The notes: a model not told the origin generated them from the letters alone. DNA of 64,000 nt from Pinisolibacter aquiterrae (GCF_019160155.1 NZ_JAFNIH010000041.1:352871-416870); one strand, 5' to 3'. Positions 35,327-45,625 are shown, numbered from the stretch's first letter. Program-made: numbers and translations.

Positions 35327-36085
35327 ATGAAGCCCGAAGAACGCCGCCGCGCGATCGTCGCCCTGGTGCAGAACGAGAAGACGGTGCAGGTCGACGCCCT
35401 CGCCGAACGGCTCGCCGTCAGCCGCATGACCATCCATCGCGATCTCGACCTGCTCGAGAGCCGGGGCCTGCTGCGCAAGGATCGCGGCAGCGCCACCGCC
35501 GAGAGCTCGCTCCTGTTCGAGAGCAACTTCCACTACCGCGAGCAGATGGAACAGGCGGAAAAGCGCGCGCTCGCCCGCGCCGCCCGCGCCCTGATCGAGC
35601 CCGGCAACGTGATCATGCTCGACGATTCCACGACGACGCTCGCCATCTGCGACGAGCTGGAGACGATCGAGCACGTGACGGTGATCTCCAATTCGCTCGC
35701 GGTGTGCGAGCGGCTGCGCTCGCTCACCAACGTCCAGCTGATCCTGACCGGCGGCAACTATTCCGATACGCTCCAGGGCTTCTACGGGCTCATCTGCGAA
35801 CAGACCCTGTCGCGGCTTCGCGCCGATTGGGCCTTCCTGTCGGCCTCCGCCGCCATCGGCACCGCGCTCTACCATCAGGATCAGGAAGTCGTGCGGATGA
35901 AGCGTTCGCTGATGGCGGCGGCCGAGCGCTCCGTCCTGATGCTCACCGCCGGCAAGTTTTCCACGCGTGCTCTCAACCATTTCGCCGACCTCCCGGAGTT
36001 CCAGCGCATCTTCATCGACCGTGGTCTCGACGAGACGACGGTTCGGCGCCTCCGTCAGGCCGGGATCACCTTCGACCTCGTGTGA
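35327..36085 (+). CDS. DeoR-family transcriptional regulator
   Basis: A 252-residue DeoR regulator. The N-terminal helix-turn-helix is VQVDALAERLAVSRMTIHRD (about residues 21-40) and the DeoRC sugar-phosphate domain includes NVIMLDDSTTTLAICDEL and VISNSLAVCERL. It lies between the kinase (126 bp upstream) and the aldolase (15 bp downstream) and probably senses a phosphorylated intermediate of this pathway. It is the main candidate to bind the paired 29-bp sites. Confidence 0.9.
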   Translation: MKPEERRRAIVALVQNEKTVQVDALAERLAVSRMTIHRDLDLLESRGLLRKDRGSATAESSLLFESNFHYREQMEQAEKRALARAARALIEPGNVIMLDDSTTTLAICDELETIEHVTVISNSLAVCERLRSLTNVQLILTGGNYSDTLQGFYGLICEQTLSRLRADWAFLSASAAIGTALYHQDQEVVRMKRSLMAAAERSVLMLTAGKFSTRALNHFADLPEFQRIFIDRGLDETTVRRLRQAGITFDLV

Positions 36086-36100
36086 GGGGAAAGTTCGATC

Positions 36101-36961
36101 ATGTCGCAGGCTCTGGGTAAGAAGATCCGCCTCTCCCGTATTCTCGCGTCGCCGGCCCGGAAGGGCTTCTGCGTCGCCTTCGACCACGCCCTCCAGCTCG
36201 GGGCGTTGCGCGGGCTCGACACGCCCGAGGCGATGCTCGACGACATGGCCGAGGCCGGCGTCGACGCGGTGATCCTGCCGCTCGGCTCGGCCATGCGCTA
36301 CGGCCGGCGCCTGGTCGACAACGGCGGCCCCTCGCTGATCCTGCGCCTCGACCAGACCACCATGTGGCGCGAGGGCGGGCCGCTCGCCTATGCCGACGGC
36401 CACACCCGTCTCGTCGCCTCGGTCGAGGACGCGGTCCGTCTCGGCGCCGAGGCGGTGATCACCTATCTCTTCGTCGCCCACAACGATCCCGATCTCGAGA
36501 CCGCCGCGTTCCGCGACAATGCCCTCGTCAATGCCGCCGCCCGCGAGGCCGGCATGGTCCACATCGTCGAGACCATGGGCGCGCGCGGCGCCCTCGCCGG
36601 CGACGTCAACGACGGCGACTTCGTCCGCTTCCACGTCCGCGTCGGCATGGAGATGGGCGCCGACGTGGTCAAGACCGACTGGCCCGGCAGCGAGGCCGCC
36701 CTGCGCCGCATCGTCGCCGAGACGCCGCTGCCGGTGATGCTCGCCGGCGGACCCGGCAGCGGCTCCGATCGCGGCACCCTCGATCTCGTCCATGCGATCG
36801 TGTCGGCCGGCGCCGCCGGCATCCTCTTCGGCCGCGCCATCTTCCAGGCGGAGGAGCCGCTGGCGGTGATGAAGGCCTGCCGCGCTCTCGTCCACGACGG
36901 CGTCTCGGTCGACGAGGCGATCGAGACCGCCGGCTTCCGCCGCCGTCCCGTCGCCGCCTGA
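36101..36961 (+). CDS. Class I aldolase, DhnA/LsrF/DeoC superfamily
   Basis: A 286-residue TIM-barrel aldolase of the DeoC/FbaB (DhnA-type) family. The likely Schiff-base lysine is K191 in ADVVKTDWPG, and the N-terminal FCVAFDHALQ and the phosphate-binding MLAGGPGSG (about 215-223) and GAAGILFGRAIF segments fit the family. The known PdxA2 route from tetronates already ends at DHAP and needs no aldolase, so this gene implies either a further branch or an additional substrate such as a longer sugar acid. Relatives cleave or transfer acyl groups on phosphorylated ketoses, as LsrF does. Confidence 0.8.
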   Translation: MSQALGKKIRLSRILASPARKGFCVAFDHALQLGALRGLDTPEAMLDDMAEAGVDAVILPLGSAMRYGRRLVDNGGPSLILRLDQTTMWREGGPLAYADGHTRLVASVEDAVRLGAEAVITYLFVAHNDPDLETAAFRDNALVNAAAREAGMVHIVETMGARGALAGDVNDGDFVRFHVRVGMEMGADVVKTDWPGSEAALRRIVAETPLPVMLAGGPGSGSDRGTLDLVHAIVSAGAAGILFGRAIFQAEEPLAVMKACRALVHDGVSVDEAIETAGFRRRPVAA

Positions 36962-36984
36962 AGCCCACGCGACATCGAAGTTCC

Positions 36985-37017
36985 GAGGCCCGGGAGAGCG
37001 CCGCTCTCCCGGGCCTC
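36985..37017 (+). terminator. Strong stem-loop after the aldolase gene
   Basis: GAGGCCCGGGAGAGC (36985-36999) and its exact complement (37003-37017) form a perfect 15-bp stem with a 3-nt loop, 23 bp after the stop codon and followed by TTCGT. This is the likely terminator of the kinase-deoR-aldolase operon. Confidence 0.75.
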
Positions 37018-37071
37018 TTCGTCTCCCGCGTGGCGGCGGCCTCGCCGACATCGGCCGTGGATGGCGAAAAA

Positions 37072-37099
37072 CCCCGCGACTCCCAGGGGAATCGCGGGG
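37072..37099 (-). terminator. Rho-independent terminator of the fused TRAP operon
   Basis: On the minus strand CCCCGCGA and TCGCGGGG (37092-37099 and 37072-37079) form an 8-bp stem followed by TTTTT, about 40 bp after the TRAP permease stop codon. AAA precedes the stem, so it may also work on the plus strand. It is one of the few hairpins in the window with a clear T-run. Confidence 0.8.
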
Positions 37100-37135
37100 C
37101 TTTCGGGCAGATCCGTCCGTCGGAGGGGAAGGACC

Positions 37136-39007
37136 TCAGAAGTGCGGATTGCTCAGCCAGGGCACGGCGGCGACCACGGCCGCGGCGGTGAGGAGCGCCG
37201 CCATGTAGGGCCAGATCGCGTGCATCGCCTTGTCCGGCTCGACGCGGCCGATGGCGCAGGCTTGGTAGAAGCCGATGCCGAGCGGCGGGGTGAAGAGCCC
37301 GAGGCTCATCGAGAGCACCATCATGATCGCGTAGTGGATCGGCTCGATGCCGAGTTCCTTGGCGATCGGGAACAGCAGCGGCGCGAAGACGACGATCGCC
37401 GGGATGCCTTCGAGGACCGAGCCGAGCACCGCGAAGACGACGATCGACAGGATCACGAAGCCGGTGGCGCCCCCGGGCATCAGCGTCATCGCGTGGGCGA
37501 GCTGCTGGGAGAAGCCCGATTGGGTCAGGGCCCAGGCCATGGCGGTGGCGCAGCCGAGGATGATCATGATCGCCCCCGACAGAGCCAGCGTGTCGCACAG
37601 CATCGGCCACACCCGGTCGAGTGGGAAGCGCCGGAACACCAGCACCGCCACCGCCACCGTGTAGACCACGCCGATCGTCGAGACCTCCGTCGCCGTGGCG
37701 ACGCCGGAGACCACCGCCCAACGGATCAGGGCGAGCAGGAGCAGCGCCGGGATCGACGCGAGCAGGGATGAACGAATCTGGTCCCACGAGGCGCGCTTGG
37801 CGCCGGTGGTGTCCTCGCCGCGCGACCGCAGGAAGGCGACGAAGACCAGTCCGAGCGCGCCCACCGCCGCCGGCAGCAGACCGCCGGTGAAGAGCGCCGC
37901 GATCGACACGCCCGTGACCGAGCCGACGGTGATCAGCACGATCGATGGCGGGATCGTCTCGGCCATGGCGGCCGACGACGACAGGAGGCCGATCAATTCG
38001 CCCGGATCCTTGCCGCGCCGCTGCATCTCCGGCAGCAGAACCGGCGCGATCGCCGCCATGTCGGCGGCCTTCGAGCCGGAAATGCCGGAGACCAGATACA
38101 TCGCCCCGATCAGCACGTAGGAGAGCCCACCCTTGAAGTGACCGACCAGGGAGACCAGCAGGTTGACCAGCGCGGCGGCGAGCCCGGTGACCTCGATCAG
38201 GAGGCCGAGTAGGACGAACAGCGGGATCGACAGCAGCACGAAGGTCGACATGCCCTCGTCCATGCGGCTGATCACGATGCTCATCGGCATGTAGGTCATG
38301 AAGGTGAGATAGAGCACCGTCGCCAGCCCGAAGGCGAAGGCGATCGGCGCGCCCCCCAGCACCAGCGCGGTGACGCCGATGCCGAAGAAGACCAGGAGGT
38401 TCCAGTTCTCCATGTCCTGGAGCTGGGGCAGGAACACCGTGACGAGCCCGCCGACGACGGCGAAGAGGACGACGGACGCGACGACGTCGAGGAGGCGCGC
38501 CCGCTGTACCAGTTGCAGCAGCGCGACCGCCAGCATCAGGCAGACGCCGGTGAGGATCGCCGCCGAGCGCACCGTGTCGGGGAGTTGCAGGGCCGGCGTG
38601 GTGATCATCATCTGATCGACCGCGTGTTCATAGGCCGGGGGAATGAGGAGCCCCAGGAACAGGATCACCGCGGCGGAGGAGACGGTCTCGATCCGCGCCG
38701 CCCAGGTCTCGGGCAGGAGGCGCGCGATCAGCGTCAGGCGCATGTGGCCGCCGCGATGTTGGGCGACGACGGCGCCGAGCATGCACAGCCACAGGAACAG
38801 AATGGAGGCGAGTTCGTCCGACCACACCAACGGCCGATGAAGACCGTAGCGGAAGGTCACGCCCGCGAAGAGAACCAGCACCTCGACCACCACGAGGATC
38901 GCGCCGGGGACTTCCGTCACCAGAGCGATGCCGCGTTCGAGGCGCCCGCAGGCGGCCTTCACGGAGGCGAACCCGCCGGAAACCAGGTCCGGCGAGGTCG
39001 TGGTCAT
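37136..39007 (-). CDS. Fused TRAP transporter permease DctQM
   Basis: A 623-residue inner-membrane protein joining the small (DctQ, residues 1 to about 190) and large (DctM, about 200-623) TRAP subunits. The Q part shows SDELASILFLWLCMLGAVVA and the M part has [36 protein letters not shown] and LFTPPLGIGFYQACA. The ATG at 39007 lies 4 bp after the dctP stop; the frame continues upstream into dctP out of register. It should be driven by a Na+ or H+ gradient. Its substrate is probably a sugar acid related to the adjacent tetronate genes. Confidence 0.9.
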   Translation of the reverse strand: MTTTSPDLVSGGFASVKAACGRLERGIALVTEVPGAILVVVEVLVLFAGVTFRYGLHRPLVWSDELASILFLWLCMLGAVVAQHRGGHMRLTLIARLLPETWAARIETVSSAAVILFLGLLIPPAYEHAVDQMMITTPALQLPDTVRSAAILTGVCLMLAVALLQLVQRARLLDVVASVVLFAVVGGLVTVFLPQLQDMENWNLLVFFGIGVTALVLGGAPIAFAFGLATVLYLTFMTYMPMSIVISRMDEGMSTFVLLSIPLFVLLGLLIEVTGLAAALVNLLVSLVGHFKGGLSYVLIGAMYLVSGISGSKAADMAAIAPVLLPEMQRRGKDPGELIGLLSSSAAMAETIPPSIVLITVGSVTGVSIAALFTGGLLPAAVGALGLVFVAFLRSRGEDTTGAKRASWDQIRSSLLASIPALLLLALIRWAVVSGVATATEVSTIGVVYTVAVAVLVFRRFPLDRVWPMLCDTLALSGAIMIILGCATAMAWALTQSGFSQQLAHAMTLMPGGATGFVILSIVVFAVLGSVLEGIPAIVVFAPLLFPIAKELGIEPIHYAIMMVLSMSLGLFTPPLGIGFYQACAIGRVEPDKAMHAIWPYMAALLTAAAVVAAVPWLSNPHF

Positions 39008-39011
39008 GGCA

Positions 39012-40031
39012 TCACCCGAGCTTTCCGACGTATTTCTCGAGACGGACCCAGGCGTCCTCGCCGAATTTCTCGCGCCACTGGACATAGAATCCGGCCTTCT
39101 TCAGAACCTCGCGGAACGGCGCGGGGTCGGGCCGGCTGAAGACCATGCCCTTGCCCTCGAGCTCCGACTGGAGCGAGGCGTTCAGCTTGGCGATGTCCTC
39201 GCGCTGCGCCACGCCCGCCTCGTTGAGGGCGGTCTCGGCGATCTTGCGCATGTCCTCGGGCAGACGATACCAGGTCTTGCCGGAGGCGACGAACAGGTAG
39301 CCGTCCCAGATGTGGTTGGTCAGCATCCCGTATTTCTGGACTTCGTAGAGCTTGGCCGTCTGGATGATCGGCAGCGGGTTCTCCTGCGCGTCGACGACCT
39401 TGGTCTGGAGCGCGGTATAGACTTCGGAGAACTGCATCGAGGTCGGCGCCGCGCCGAGCGCCTGGAACAGGCTGATCGACAATTGGCTGACCGGCACGCG
39501 GATCTTGATGCCGGCGAGATCCTCGGGGGTGGCGACCGGCTTGCCCGAGGTGGTCAACTGGCGGAAGCCGTTGTCCCACACCGTGCGCATCATGTGCAGG
39601 CCGACCTTCTCGATCTCCGCGCCGATGAAGCCGCCGAGATCGCCGTCCATCGCCGCCCACACCTTGTCGTAGCCGGAGAAGGCGAAGCCGACCGCGTTGA
39701 TCGGCGCGGCGGGCACCAGGGTGGCGATCACCAGGGCGGAGGGGGTGAAGAAGTCGATCGCCCCGGACCGCACCTGATTCAGCATGTCGGTGTCGCCGCC
39801 GAGCTGATTGGAGGGGAAGATCCGGATGTCGAGGTCGCCGTTGGTCGCGGCCTTGATCTTCGCGGCCGCCTCGGCCGCCCGAATGTTCAGCGGGTGGGTC
39901 AGCGGCAGATTGTTCCCGTACTTGTAGACGAACTTCGCGGCGGCGCGGGAGCGCACGTGAGGCATGGCGAGACTGAGGGGGCCGGCCAGGAGGGCGGCCT
40001 CGAGCACGGTCCGGCGGGTGATGGCAGACAT
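39012..40031 (-). CDS. TRAP transporter substrate-binding protein DctP
   Basis: A 339-residue DctP-family periplasmic protein. Its N-terminus ITRRTVLEAALLAGPLSLAM has a twin-Arg followed by a hydrophobic stretch, so Tat export is possible. Family segments include FPSNQLGGDTDMLNQVRSGAI and GIKIRVPVSQLSISLFQALGA, the latter with the Arg that binds a ligand carboxylate. The conserved 29-bp site lies 30 bp upstream of its start codon, linking it to the kinase promoter. Confidence 0.92.
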   Translation of the reverse strand: MSAITRRTVLEAALLAGPLSLAMPHVRSRAAAKFVYKYGNNLPLTHPLNIRAAEAAAKIKAATNGDLDIRIFPSNQLGGDTDMLNQVRSGAIDFFTPSALVIATLVPAAPINAVGFAFSGYDKVWAAMDGDLGGFIGAEIEKVGLHMMRTVWDNGFRQLTTSGKPVATPEDLAGIKIRVPVSQLSISLFQALGAAPTSMQFSEVYTALQTKVVDAQENPLPIIQTAKLYEVQKYGMLTNHIWDGYLFVASGKTWYRLPEDMRKIAETALNEAGVAQREDIAKLNASLQSELEGKGMVFSRPDPAPFREVLKKAGFYVQWREKFGEDAWVRLEKYVGKLG

Positions 40032-40060
40032 CGGTCATTCACTCCCATTTTTGATTTATC

Positions 40061-40089
40061 GTGATCGTTTGTAACATAACTCATGTGAT
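40061..40089 (-). promoter_or_regulatory. Conserved 29-bp site upstream of the TRAP operon
   Basis: Read on the minus strand it has ATCACATG, a 6-bp spacer and GTTACAAACGATCAC, matching 23 of 29 positions of the site at 33727-33755 with identical internal spacing. It ends 30 bp before the dctP start. It is also in the divergent promoter of the VOC gene. It is likely an operator for the module regulator. Confidence 0.6.
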
Positions 40090-40155
40090 TTGTGTTGTCT
40101 ATCGGTGTTCGATTTGTTAGAACCCCTGCGACACGCCATCACAGGGAGAGCGGTC

Positions 40156-40713
40156 ATGAGCAGGTTGTTCGGTGAGATCCGCCAGATCGGCTATGTCGTC
40201 GAGGACATCGAGGCGGCGATGCGGCACTGGACGGAGACCCTCGGCATCGGGCCGTGGTTCTATGCCGAGCGCATCGTCGATCGCGACTTCACCTATCGCG
40301 GGCGGCCCTCGCCGATCGAGCGGTCGGTGGCGCTGGCCAATTCCGGCTTCATCCAGATGGAGCTGGTCCAGCAGCGCAACGACGCCCCGTCGATGTATCT
40401 CGACTTCCTGAAGGCCGGCCACCTCGGCGCCCAGCACTTCGCCTACTGGACCACCACCTTCGACGAGCACATGGCGATCGCCGAGAAGGCGGGCCTGAAG
40501 GTCGGCATGGGCGGTCAGGTCGGCGCCGGCGGCCGCTACGTCTATTTCGAGACCGACGCGGGCCATCCCGGCACGGTCATCGAGCTCTCCGAGGTCAACG
40601 GCCCCAAGGGCGCCCTGTTCGACCTCATCCGTGACTCGAGCGTCGGCTGGGACGGCCGCGACCCGATCCGCGCCTTCCCCGATCTCAACAAGCCGGTCCC
40701 ACCGCGCGCCTGA
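40156..40713 (+). CDS. VOC-superfamily (glyoxalase/dioxygenase-like) protein
   Basis: A 185-residue vicinal-oxygen-chelate protein. It opens with IRQIGYVVEDIEAAMRHW and WTETLGIGPWFY, and has paired beta-alpha-beta-beta-beta modules with ALANSGFIQMELVQQ, HLGAQHFAYWTTTFDEHM and TDAGHPGTVIELSEV, giving possible metal ligands His and Glu. The ATG at 40156 follows AGGGAGAG; an in-frame ATG at 40090 would start inside the operator region. It is divergent from the TRAP operon and may be co-regulated. VOC proteins include lyases, isomerases and dioxygenases, so no reaction is assigned. Confidence 0.82.
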   Translation: MSRLFGEIRQIGYVVEDIEAAMRHWTETLGIGPWFYAERIVDRDFTYRGRPSPIERSVALANSGFIQMELVQQRNDAPSMYLDFLKAGHLGAQHFAYWTTTFDEHMAIAEKAGLKVGMGGQVGAGGRYVYFETDAGHPGTVIELSEVNGPKGALFDLIRDSSVGWDGRDPIRAFPDLNKPVPPRA

Positions 40714-40742
40714 ACCCGCCATCCGTCTCGGCGCGTGGTTTC

Positions 40743-40781
40743 GCCGGCCGTCCCTCCACATCCCGGGGAGGGGCGGCCGGC
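40743..40781. terminator. Stem-loop between convergent VOC and dgoK genes
   Basis: A 15-bp stem with one G-U pair runs from 40743-40757 (GCCGGCCGTCCCTCC) to 40767-40781, with a 9-nt loop and TCTTTCTC downstream on the plus strand. It probably terminates the VOC gene transcript. Confidence 0.65.
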
Positions 40782-40857
40782 TCTTTCTCGTGGGCGTCGA
40801 AGCCATCGCGCCGGCCGTCACCGGCGAAGGGCCGCCGCGCGGCACGGGCGCCGCGGC

Positions 40858-41760
40858 TCACGCGCCGATGAGGGCGCGGATGCCGTGCAGCGAGGCGTCC
40901 ATCGCCGGGACGAAGGCGTGGGAGAGCCCCACGTGGCCGAGCGCGATGTCGTAGGGCCGGCGCAGGGCCTCGCCCGCGACCACCAGCACCGGGCCGTCGC
41001 CGGCCTCCACGACGCCACGCGCCGCCCGCACCTCCTCGCCGATCAGCACGCCGGAGAGGAAGGAGGCGCTCGTCCGCGCCTCGAGCCGGTCCCAGAGCGT
41101 GAGACTGCGTGTGAGGAACAGCGTGTGGAGAAGGCTGACGCTCGCCGCGCTCGCCTCGAGCCCGGCGGTGAAGGCGGCTTCGTCGAAGGGCGCGCCCGCC
41201 TCGGCGGTCTTGGCGAGGATGCTGTGGTCGAGCATCACCTGATAGACCTCGCCGGTCATGAAGGTGGTGAAACTCTCGAGCCGTCCGCCGCGCGCCCGCG
41301 CCCATTTGCTGTGGGTGCCGGGCAGGCACAGGACCGCGTCCTCGCGTGACGTGAGGGCGAGCGCCCCGAAGATCTGCACCTCCTCGCCGCGCATGACGTC
41401 GACGGTGCCGTCGGGCGCCTCGAACCGCGCGCCGGGCACGATCCAGGCGTCGGCGAGCCCGTCGGCGGGAACCACCAGCCGAGCGAGATCGGCGGGACCG
41501 AGCGGCAGCGGCGGCTGCGGCGCCGGAGTCCAGCCCTGCGGCGCGCCGACCATGCCGGCCATGTAGATCGGCGGCGGCGGGGTCTCGTCGCGCCACGCGG
41601 CGGTCCGCTCGGCGCAATAGGCGGCGAAGGCCGAACGTTCGAGATCGCGCATGCCGCGCCCGGAGGTGATCTCGTCGACGATCGTCCCGTCGGCTTCGAT
41701 CAGCCGGGCGCGGAAGGACGTGGTGCCCCAGTCGACGACGATCAGGCGTCGCTCGCTCAT
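40858..41760 (-). CDS. dgoK: 2-dehydro-3-deoxygalactonokinase
   Basis: A 300-residue DgoK-family kinase. The N-terminal phosphate-binding segment LIVVDWGTTSFRARL and the conserved LPGTHSKWA near residues 138-146 identify the family. It phosphorylates 2-keto-3-deoxygalactonate in the De Ley-Doudoroff pathway. The start at 41760 is 1 bp from the stop of dgoA, so the two are coupled. It is the last gene of the TRAP-dgo operon. Confidence 0.92.
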   Translation of the reverse strand: MSERRLIVVDWGTTSFRARLIEADGTIVDEITSGRGMRDLERSAFAAYCAERTAAWRDETPPPPIYMAGMVGAPQGWTPAPQPPLPLGPADLARLVVPADGLADAWIVPGARFEAPDGTVDVMRGEEVQIFGALALTSREDAVLCLPGTHSKWARARGGRLESFTTFMTGEVYQVMLDHSILAKTAEAGAPFDEAAFTAGLEASAASVSLLHTLFLTRSLTLWDRLEARTSASFLSGVLIGEEVRAARGVVEAGDGPVLVVAGEALRRPYDIALGHVGLSHAFVPAMDASLHGIRALIGA

Positions 41761-41761
41761 C

Positions 41762-42406
41762 TCACGCTCCCGCAAGACGCCGCCATTCGGCGACGAGATC
41801 GCGCGCCGCCGCCCCGACCTCGGCGGCCGAACGGCCGGGCGCATAGAGGTTCGACCCGAATCCGAAGCCGTCGAACCCGGCCCGCGCATAGGCCTCCATT
41901 TCGGGAAGGCCGATGCCGCCGACCGCGAGCACCTTCGTCCGCGCCGGCAGGACCGCGCGCAGATCCTTGAGATAGGCGGGTCCGAGCCGCGCCGCCGGGA
42001 AGAGCTTCAGCCCGGCGGCGCCATGGGCGACCGCGGCGAGCGCCTCGCTCGGCGTCATGCAGCCGATCAGCGGCGTCAGCCCGAGCCGCGCCCCGGCGGC
42101 GATCACCGCCGGATCGGTGTTGGGCGTCACCAAGAGTTCGGCATGGAGCGAGGCGAGGCGCTCGGCCTCCTGCGGCTTCAGCACCGTGCCGGCGCCGACC
42201 GCGACGCCGGCCGGGCAATGGGCGACGAGCCGGGCGATGCTCTCGAAGGCGGAGGGGCTGTTGAGCGGCACCTCGATCAGACGGAACCCGGCGTCGACCA
42301 GGGCGTCGGCGACCGGGAGGACCGCGTCGGGCGTGATGCCGCGCAGGACCGCGACCAGGGGCATCGCGGCGAAGGCCTCGGCGAAGACGGGCGGACGGGG
42401 GAACAT
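41762..42406 (-). CDS. dgoA: 2-dehydro-3-deoxy-6-phosphogalactonate aldolase
   Basis: A 214-residue KDPG/KDPGal-type class I aldolase. It shows the catalytic Glu45 in RLIEVPLNSP and the Schiff-base Lys134 in GLKLFPAARLGP, with GAGTVL and VGGIGLPEM of the phosphate site. Its position between dgoD and dgoK supports the galactonate isozyme. It cleaves KDPGal to pyruvate and glyceraldehyde 3-phosphate. Confidence 0.93.
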   Translation of the reverse strand: MFPRPPVFAEAFAAMPLVAVLRGITPDAVLPVADALVDAGFRLIEVPLNSPSAFESIARLVAHCPAGVAVGAGTVLKPQEAERLASLHAELLVTPNTDPAVIAAGARLGLTPLIGCMTPSEALAAVAHGAAGLKLFPAARLGPAYLKDLRAVLPARTKVLAVGGIGLPEMEAYARAGFDGFGFGSNLYAPGRSAAEVGAAARDLVAEWRRLAGA

Positions 42407-42459
42407 GGCGGGATCTCCGAGGCGGGAGGGGGAGACGGGGGAGGGGCGGGGCTCGCGCC

Positions 42460-43608
<1,149 letters not shown>

Positions 43609-43630
43609 GGAATGTCTCCCGGGTGCCCGC

Positions 43631-44968
43631 TCACAGCTTCAGCGGCCACATGGCGATGTCGGGGAAGAAGAGGATCAGGGCGAGGACGATCAACTGCATC
43701 ACGATGAAGGGCAGCAGCGAGGAGAAGATGTCCTTGAGCGTGATCTCCGGCGGCGCGACGCCCTTCAGATAGAAGGCGGCCGGGCCGAACGGCGGGCTGA
43801 GGAAGCTCACCTGCATGTTCACGCAGAACAGGATGCCGAACCAGATCGGGCTGTAGCCGAGCTGCTGGACGATCGGGACGAAGATCGGCAGGGTCAGCAT
43901 GGCGATGCCGATCCAGTCGAGGAACATGCCGAGCACGATCAGGATCAGCTGCATCACCATGATGATGTAGATCGGATCCGCGTCGATCGACAGGATCGTC
44001 TGCGAGACGAAACGGTTGCCGCCCATCAGATTGTAGACGCCGACCAGCGTCGCCGCGCCGATGCCGATCCACACGATCATGCCGCAGGTGGTGATCGTCT
44101 GCATGCAGGCTTCGTGGATCAGGCGGAGGGAGAGTTCGCGCCGAATCAGGGTGGCGACGAGCACGCCGGCGACGCCCATCGAGGCCGCCTCGGTGACGCT
44201 GGCGACGCCGGTATAGATCGTGCCGAGCACCATCAGCGCGATCATCGCCGGCATCAGGACCGAGCGGATCGCGTCGCGCCGCTGCGTCTTGCGCTCCTCC
44301 GGCGGCACCGGCGGCATCGCCGGGGCGAGCGAGGGATCGCGGATGCAGCGCACCAGCACGTAGCCGACGTAGAGCAGCATCAGGATGGTGCCGGGCGTGA
44401 AGGCGGCGGTGAAGAGATCGGCGATCGAGACCGAGGCGATCAGGCCGTAGATGATCAGGACGATCGACGGCGGGATCATCGTGCCGAGCGAGCCGCCGGC
44501 GCACACCACGCCGATCGAGATCTTGCGATCGTAGCCGAGGCGCAGCATCTGCGGCAGGGCGAGGATGCCGAGCAGCACGATCTCGCCGCCGATGATGCCG
44601 GACATGGTCGCCAGGAAGAAGGCGACCACCAGCGTCTGGATGGCGACGCCGCCGGGCATCCGGCCGGCGAGCACCCGCATGCCTCCGAAGAGATCCTTGG
44701 CGATACCCGATCTGTCGAGCAGCGACGCCATGAAGACGAACATCGGCACCGCGACCAGGGAATATTCCGTGACGAAGCCGTAGACGCGGCTGATCACCAG
44801 GGGAATGGCGTTGGGGCCGAACCAGCCGACGGTGAAGCCGAGCGCCACCAGTCCGGTGACGAAGGCGAGCGGCAGGCCGGTGAGGAGCAGCAGGAAGATG
44901 CTGCCGACGAGCACATAGGTGCCCCATTCGATGCCGAGGGCCTGAAGACCGAGACCGGACATGATCAC
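43631..44968 (-). CDS. TRAP transporter large permease DctM
   Basis: A 445-residue DctM-family permease with many hydrophobic segments and the conserved [21 protein letters not shown]-type region, [17 protein letters not shown] and [14 protein letters not shown]. It forms the ion-coupled channel with the separate DctQ. It overlaps dctQ by 4 bp. The link to dgoD, dgoA and dgoK indicates an aldonate, probably galactonate, as substrate. Confidence 0.93.
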   Translation of the reverse strand: MIMSGLGLQALGIEWGTYVLVGSIFLLLLTGLPLAFVTGLVALGFTVGWFGPNAIPLVISRVYGFVTEYSLVAVPMFVFMASLLDRSGIAKDLFGGMRVLAGRMPGGVAIQTLVVAFFLATMSGIIGGEIVLLGILALPQMLRLGYDRKISIGVVCAGGSLGTMIPPSIVLIIYGLIASVSIADLFTAAFTPGTILMLLYVGYVLVRCIRDPSLAPAMPPVPPEERKTQRRDAIRSVLMPAMIALMVLGTIYTGVASVTEAASMGVAGVLVATLIRRELSLRLIHEACMQTITTCGMIVWIGIGAATLVGVYNLMGGNRFVSQTILSIDADPIYIIMVMQLILIVLGMFLDWIGIAMLTLPIFVPIVQQLGYSPIWFGILFCVNMQVSFLSPPFGPAAFYLKGVAPPEITLKDIFSSLLPFIVMQLIVLALILFFPDIAMWPLKL

Positions 44969-45540
44969 ACCTCCTCACGCCGCGTCACGGCGATGAGCGC
45001 CTGGACGAGATGCAGCACGATCTGGACGGTCATGATCACCAGCGCGGCGAGGATGATGCCCTTGGTGAGCGTCGGGAACGGCGGGTTCCAGCTGGTGCCG
45101 GACCGCTCGAGGGTCCACGCCCCGGAGGGATCGTGCGACGACCGCCAGAAGAGCGTGTAGGCCGCCCAACTCATCCCGCCGCAGAAGCCGAGCGCGATCA
45201 AAGCGTTGAGCACGTCGAGCCAGCGCCGGACGCGCGGTGAGACCTGATCGTAGATCACCCGCACGCGGATGTGCTTGTCGCGGGCGAGCGCCACCGGGCC
45301 GCCGACGCAGAACATGATGGCGATCAGAAAGACGGTGGTCTCGTGGACCCAGGAGGTCGGGCTGTCGAAGACGTAGCGCGACACGACCTCGCCGACGCTG
45401 ATCAGCATCGACACGAAGACCAACCAGGAGATGCCCTTGCCGCACCAGTCGATGGCGGCGTCGAAGGGATTGGCGATGTGGCCGTCGGTGGCGTGCTCGA
45501 GGGCGACGGTGGCGTCGGCGTCCGAGTTTTGGGCGGACAT
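44965..45540 (-). CDS. TRAP transporter small permease DctQ
   Basis: A 191-residue DctQ-family protein with four predicted membrane spans, including GISWLVFVSMLISVGEVVSR and TTVFLIAIMFCVGGPVALAR. It helps assemble the TRAP permease. It lies 94 bp after the dctP stop, across a GC-rich stem-loop. Confidence 0.92.
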   Translation of the reverse strand: MSAQNSDADATVALEHATDGHIANPFDAAIDWCGKGISWLVFVSMLISVGEVVSRYVFDSPTSWVHETTVFLIAIMFCVGGPVALARDKHIRVRVIYDQVSPRVRRWLDVLNALIALGFCGGMSWAAYTLFWRSSHDPSGAWTLERSGTSWNPPFPTLTKGIILAALVIMTVQIVLHLVQALIAVTRREEV

Positions 45541-45602
45541 GGGCGTGGCTCCTCCCGAGAGGGCGCGAAGGGTTTTCGGTCTTCGTGGTTCGGCAGAGAG
45601 GC

Positions 45603-45625
45603 CGCCCCGGCGCGGGGCCGGGGCG
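45603..45625 (-). terminator. Stem-loop between dctP and dctQ
   Basis: CGCCCCGGC and GCCGGGGCG (45617-45625 pairs with 45603-45611) form a perfect 9-bp stem with a 5-nt loop, about 10 bp after the dctP stop on the minus strand. It probably supports higher expression of the binding protein relative to the permease. Confidence 0.5.
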
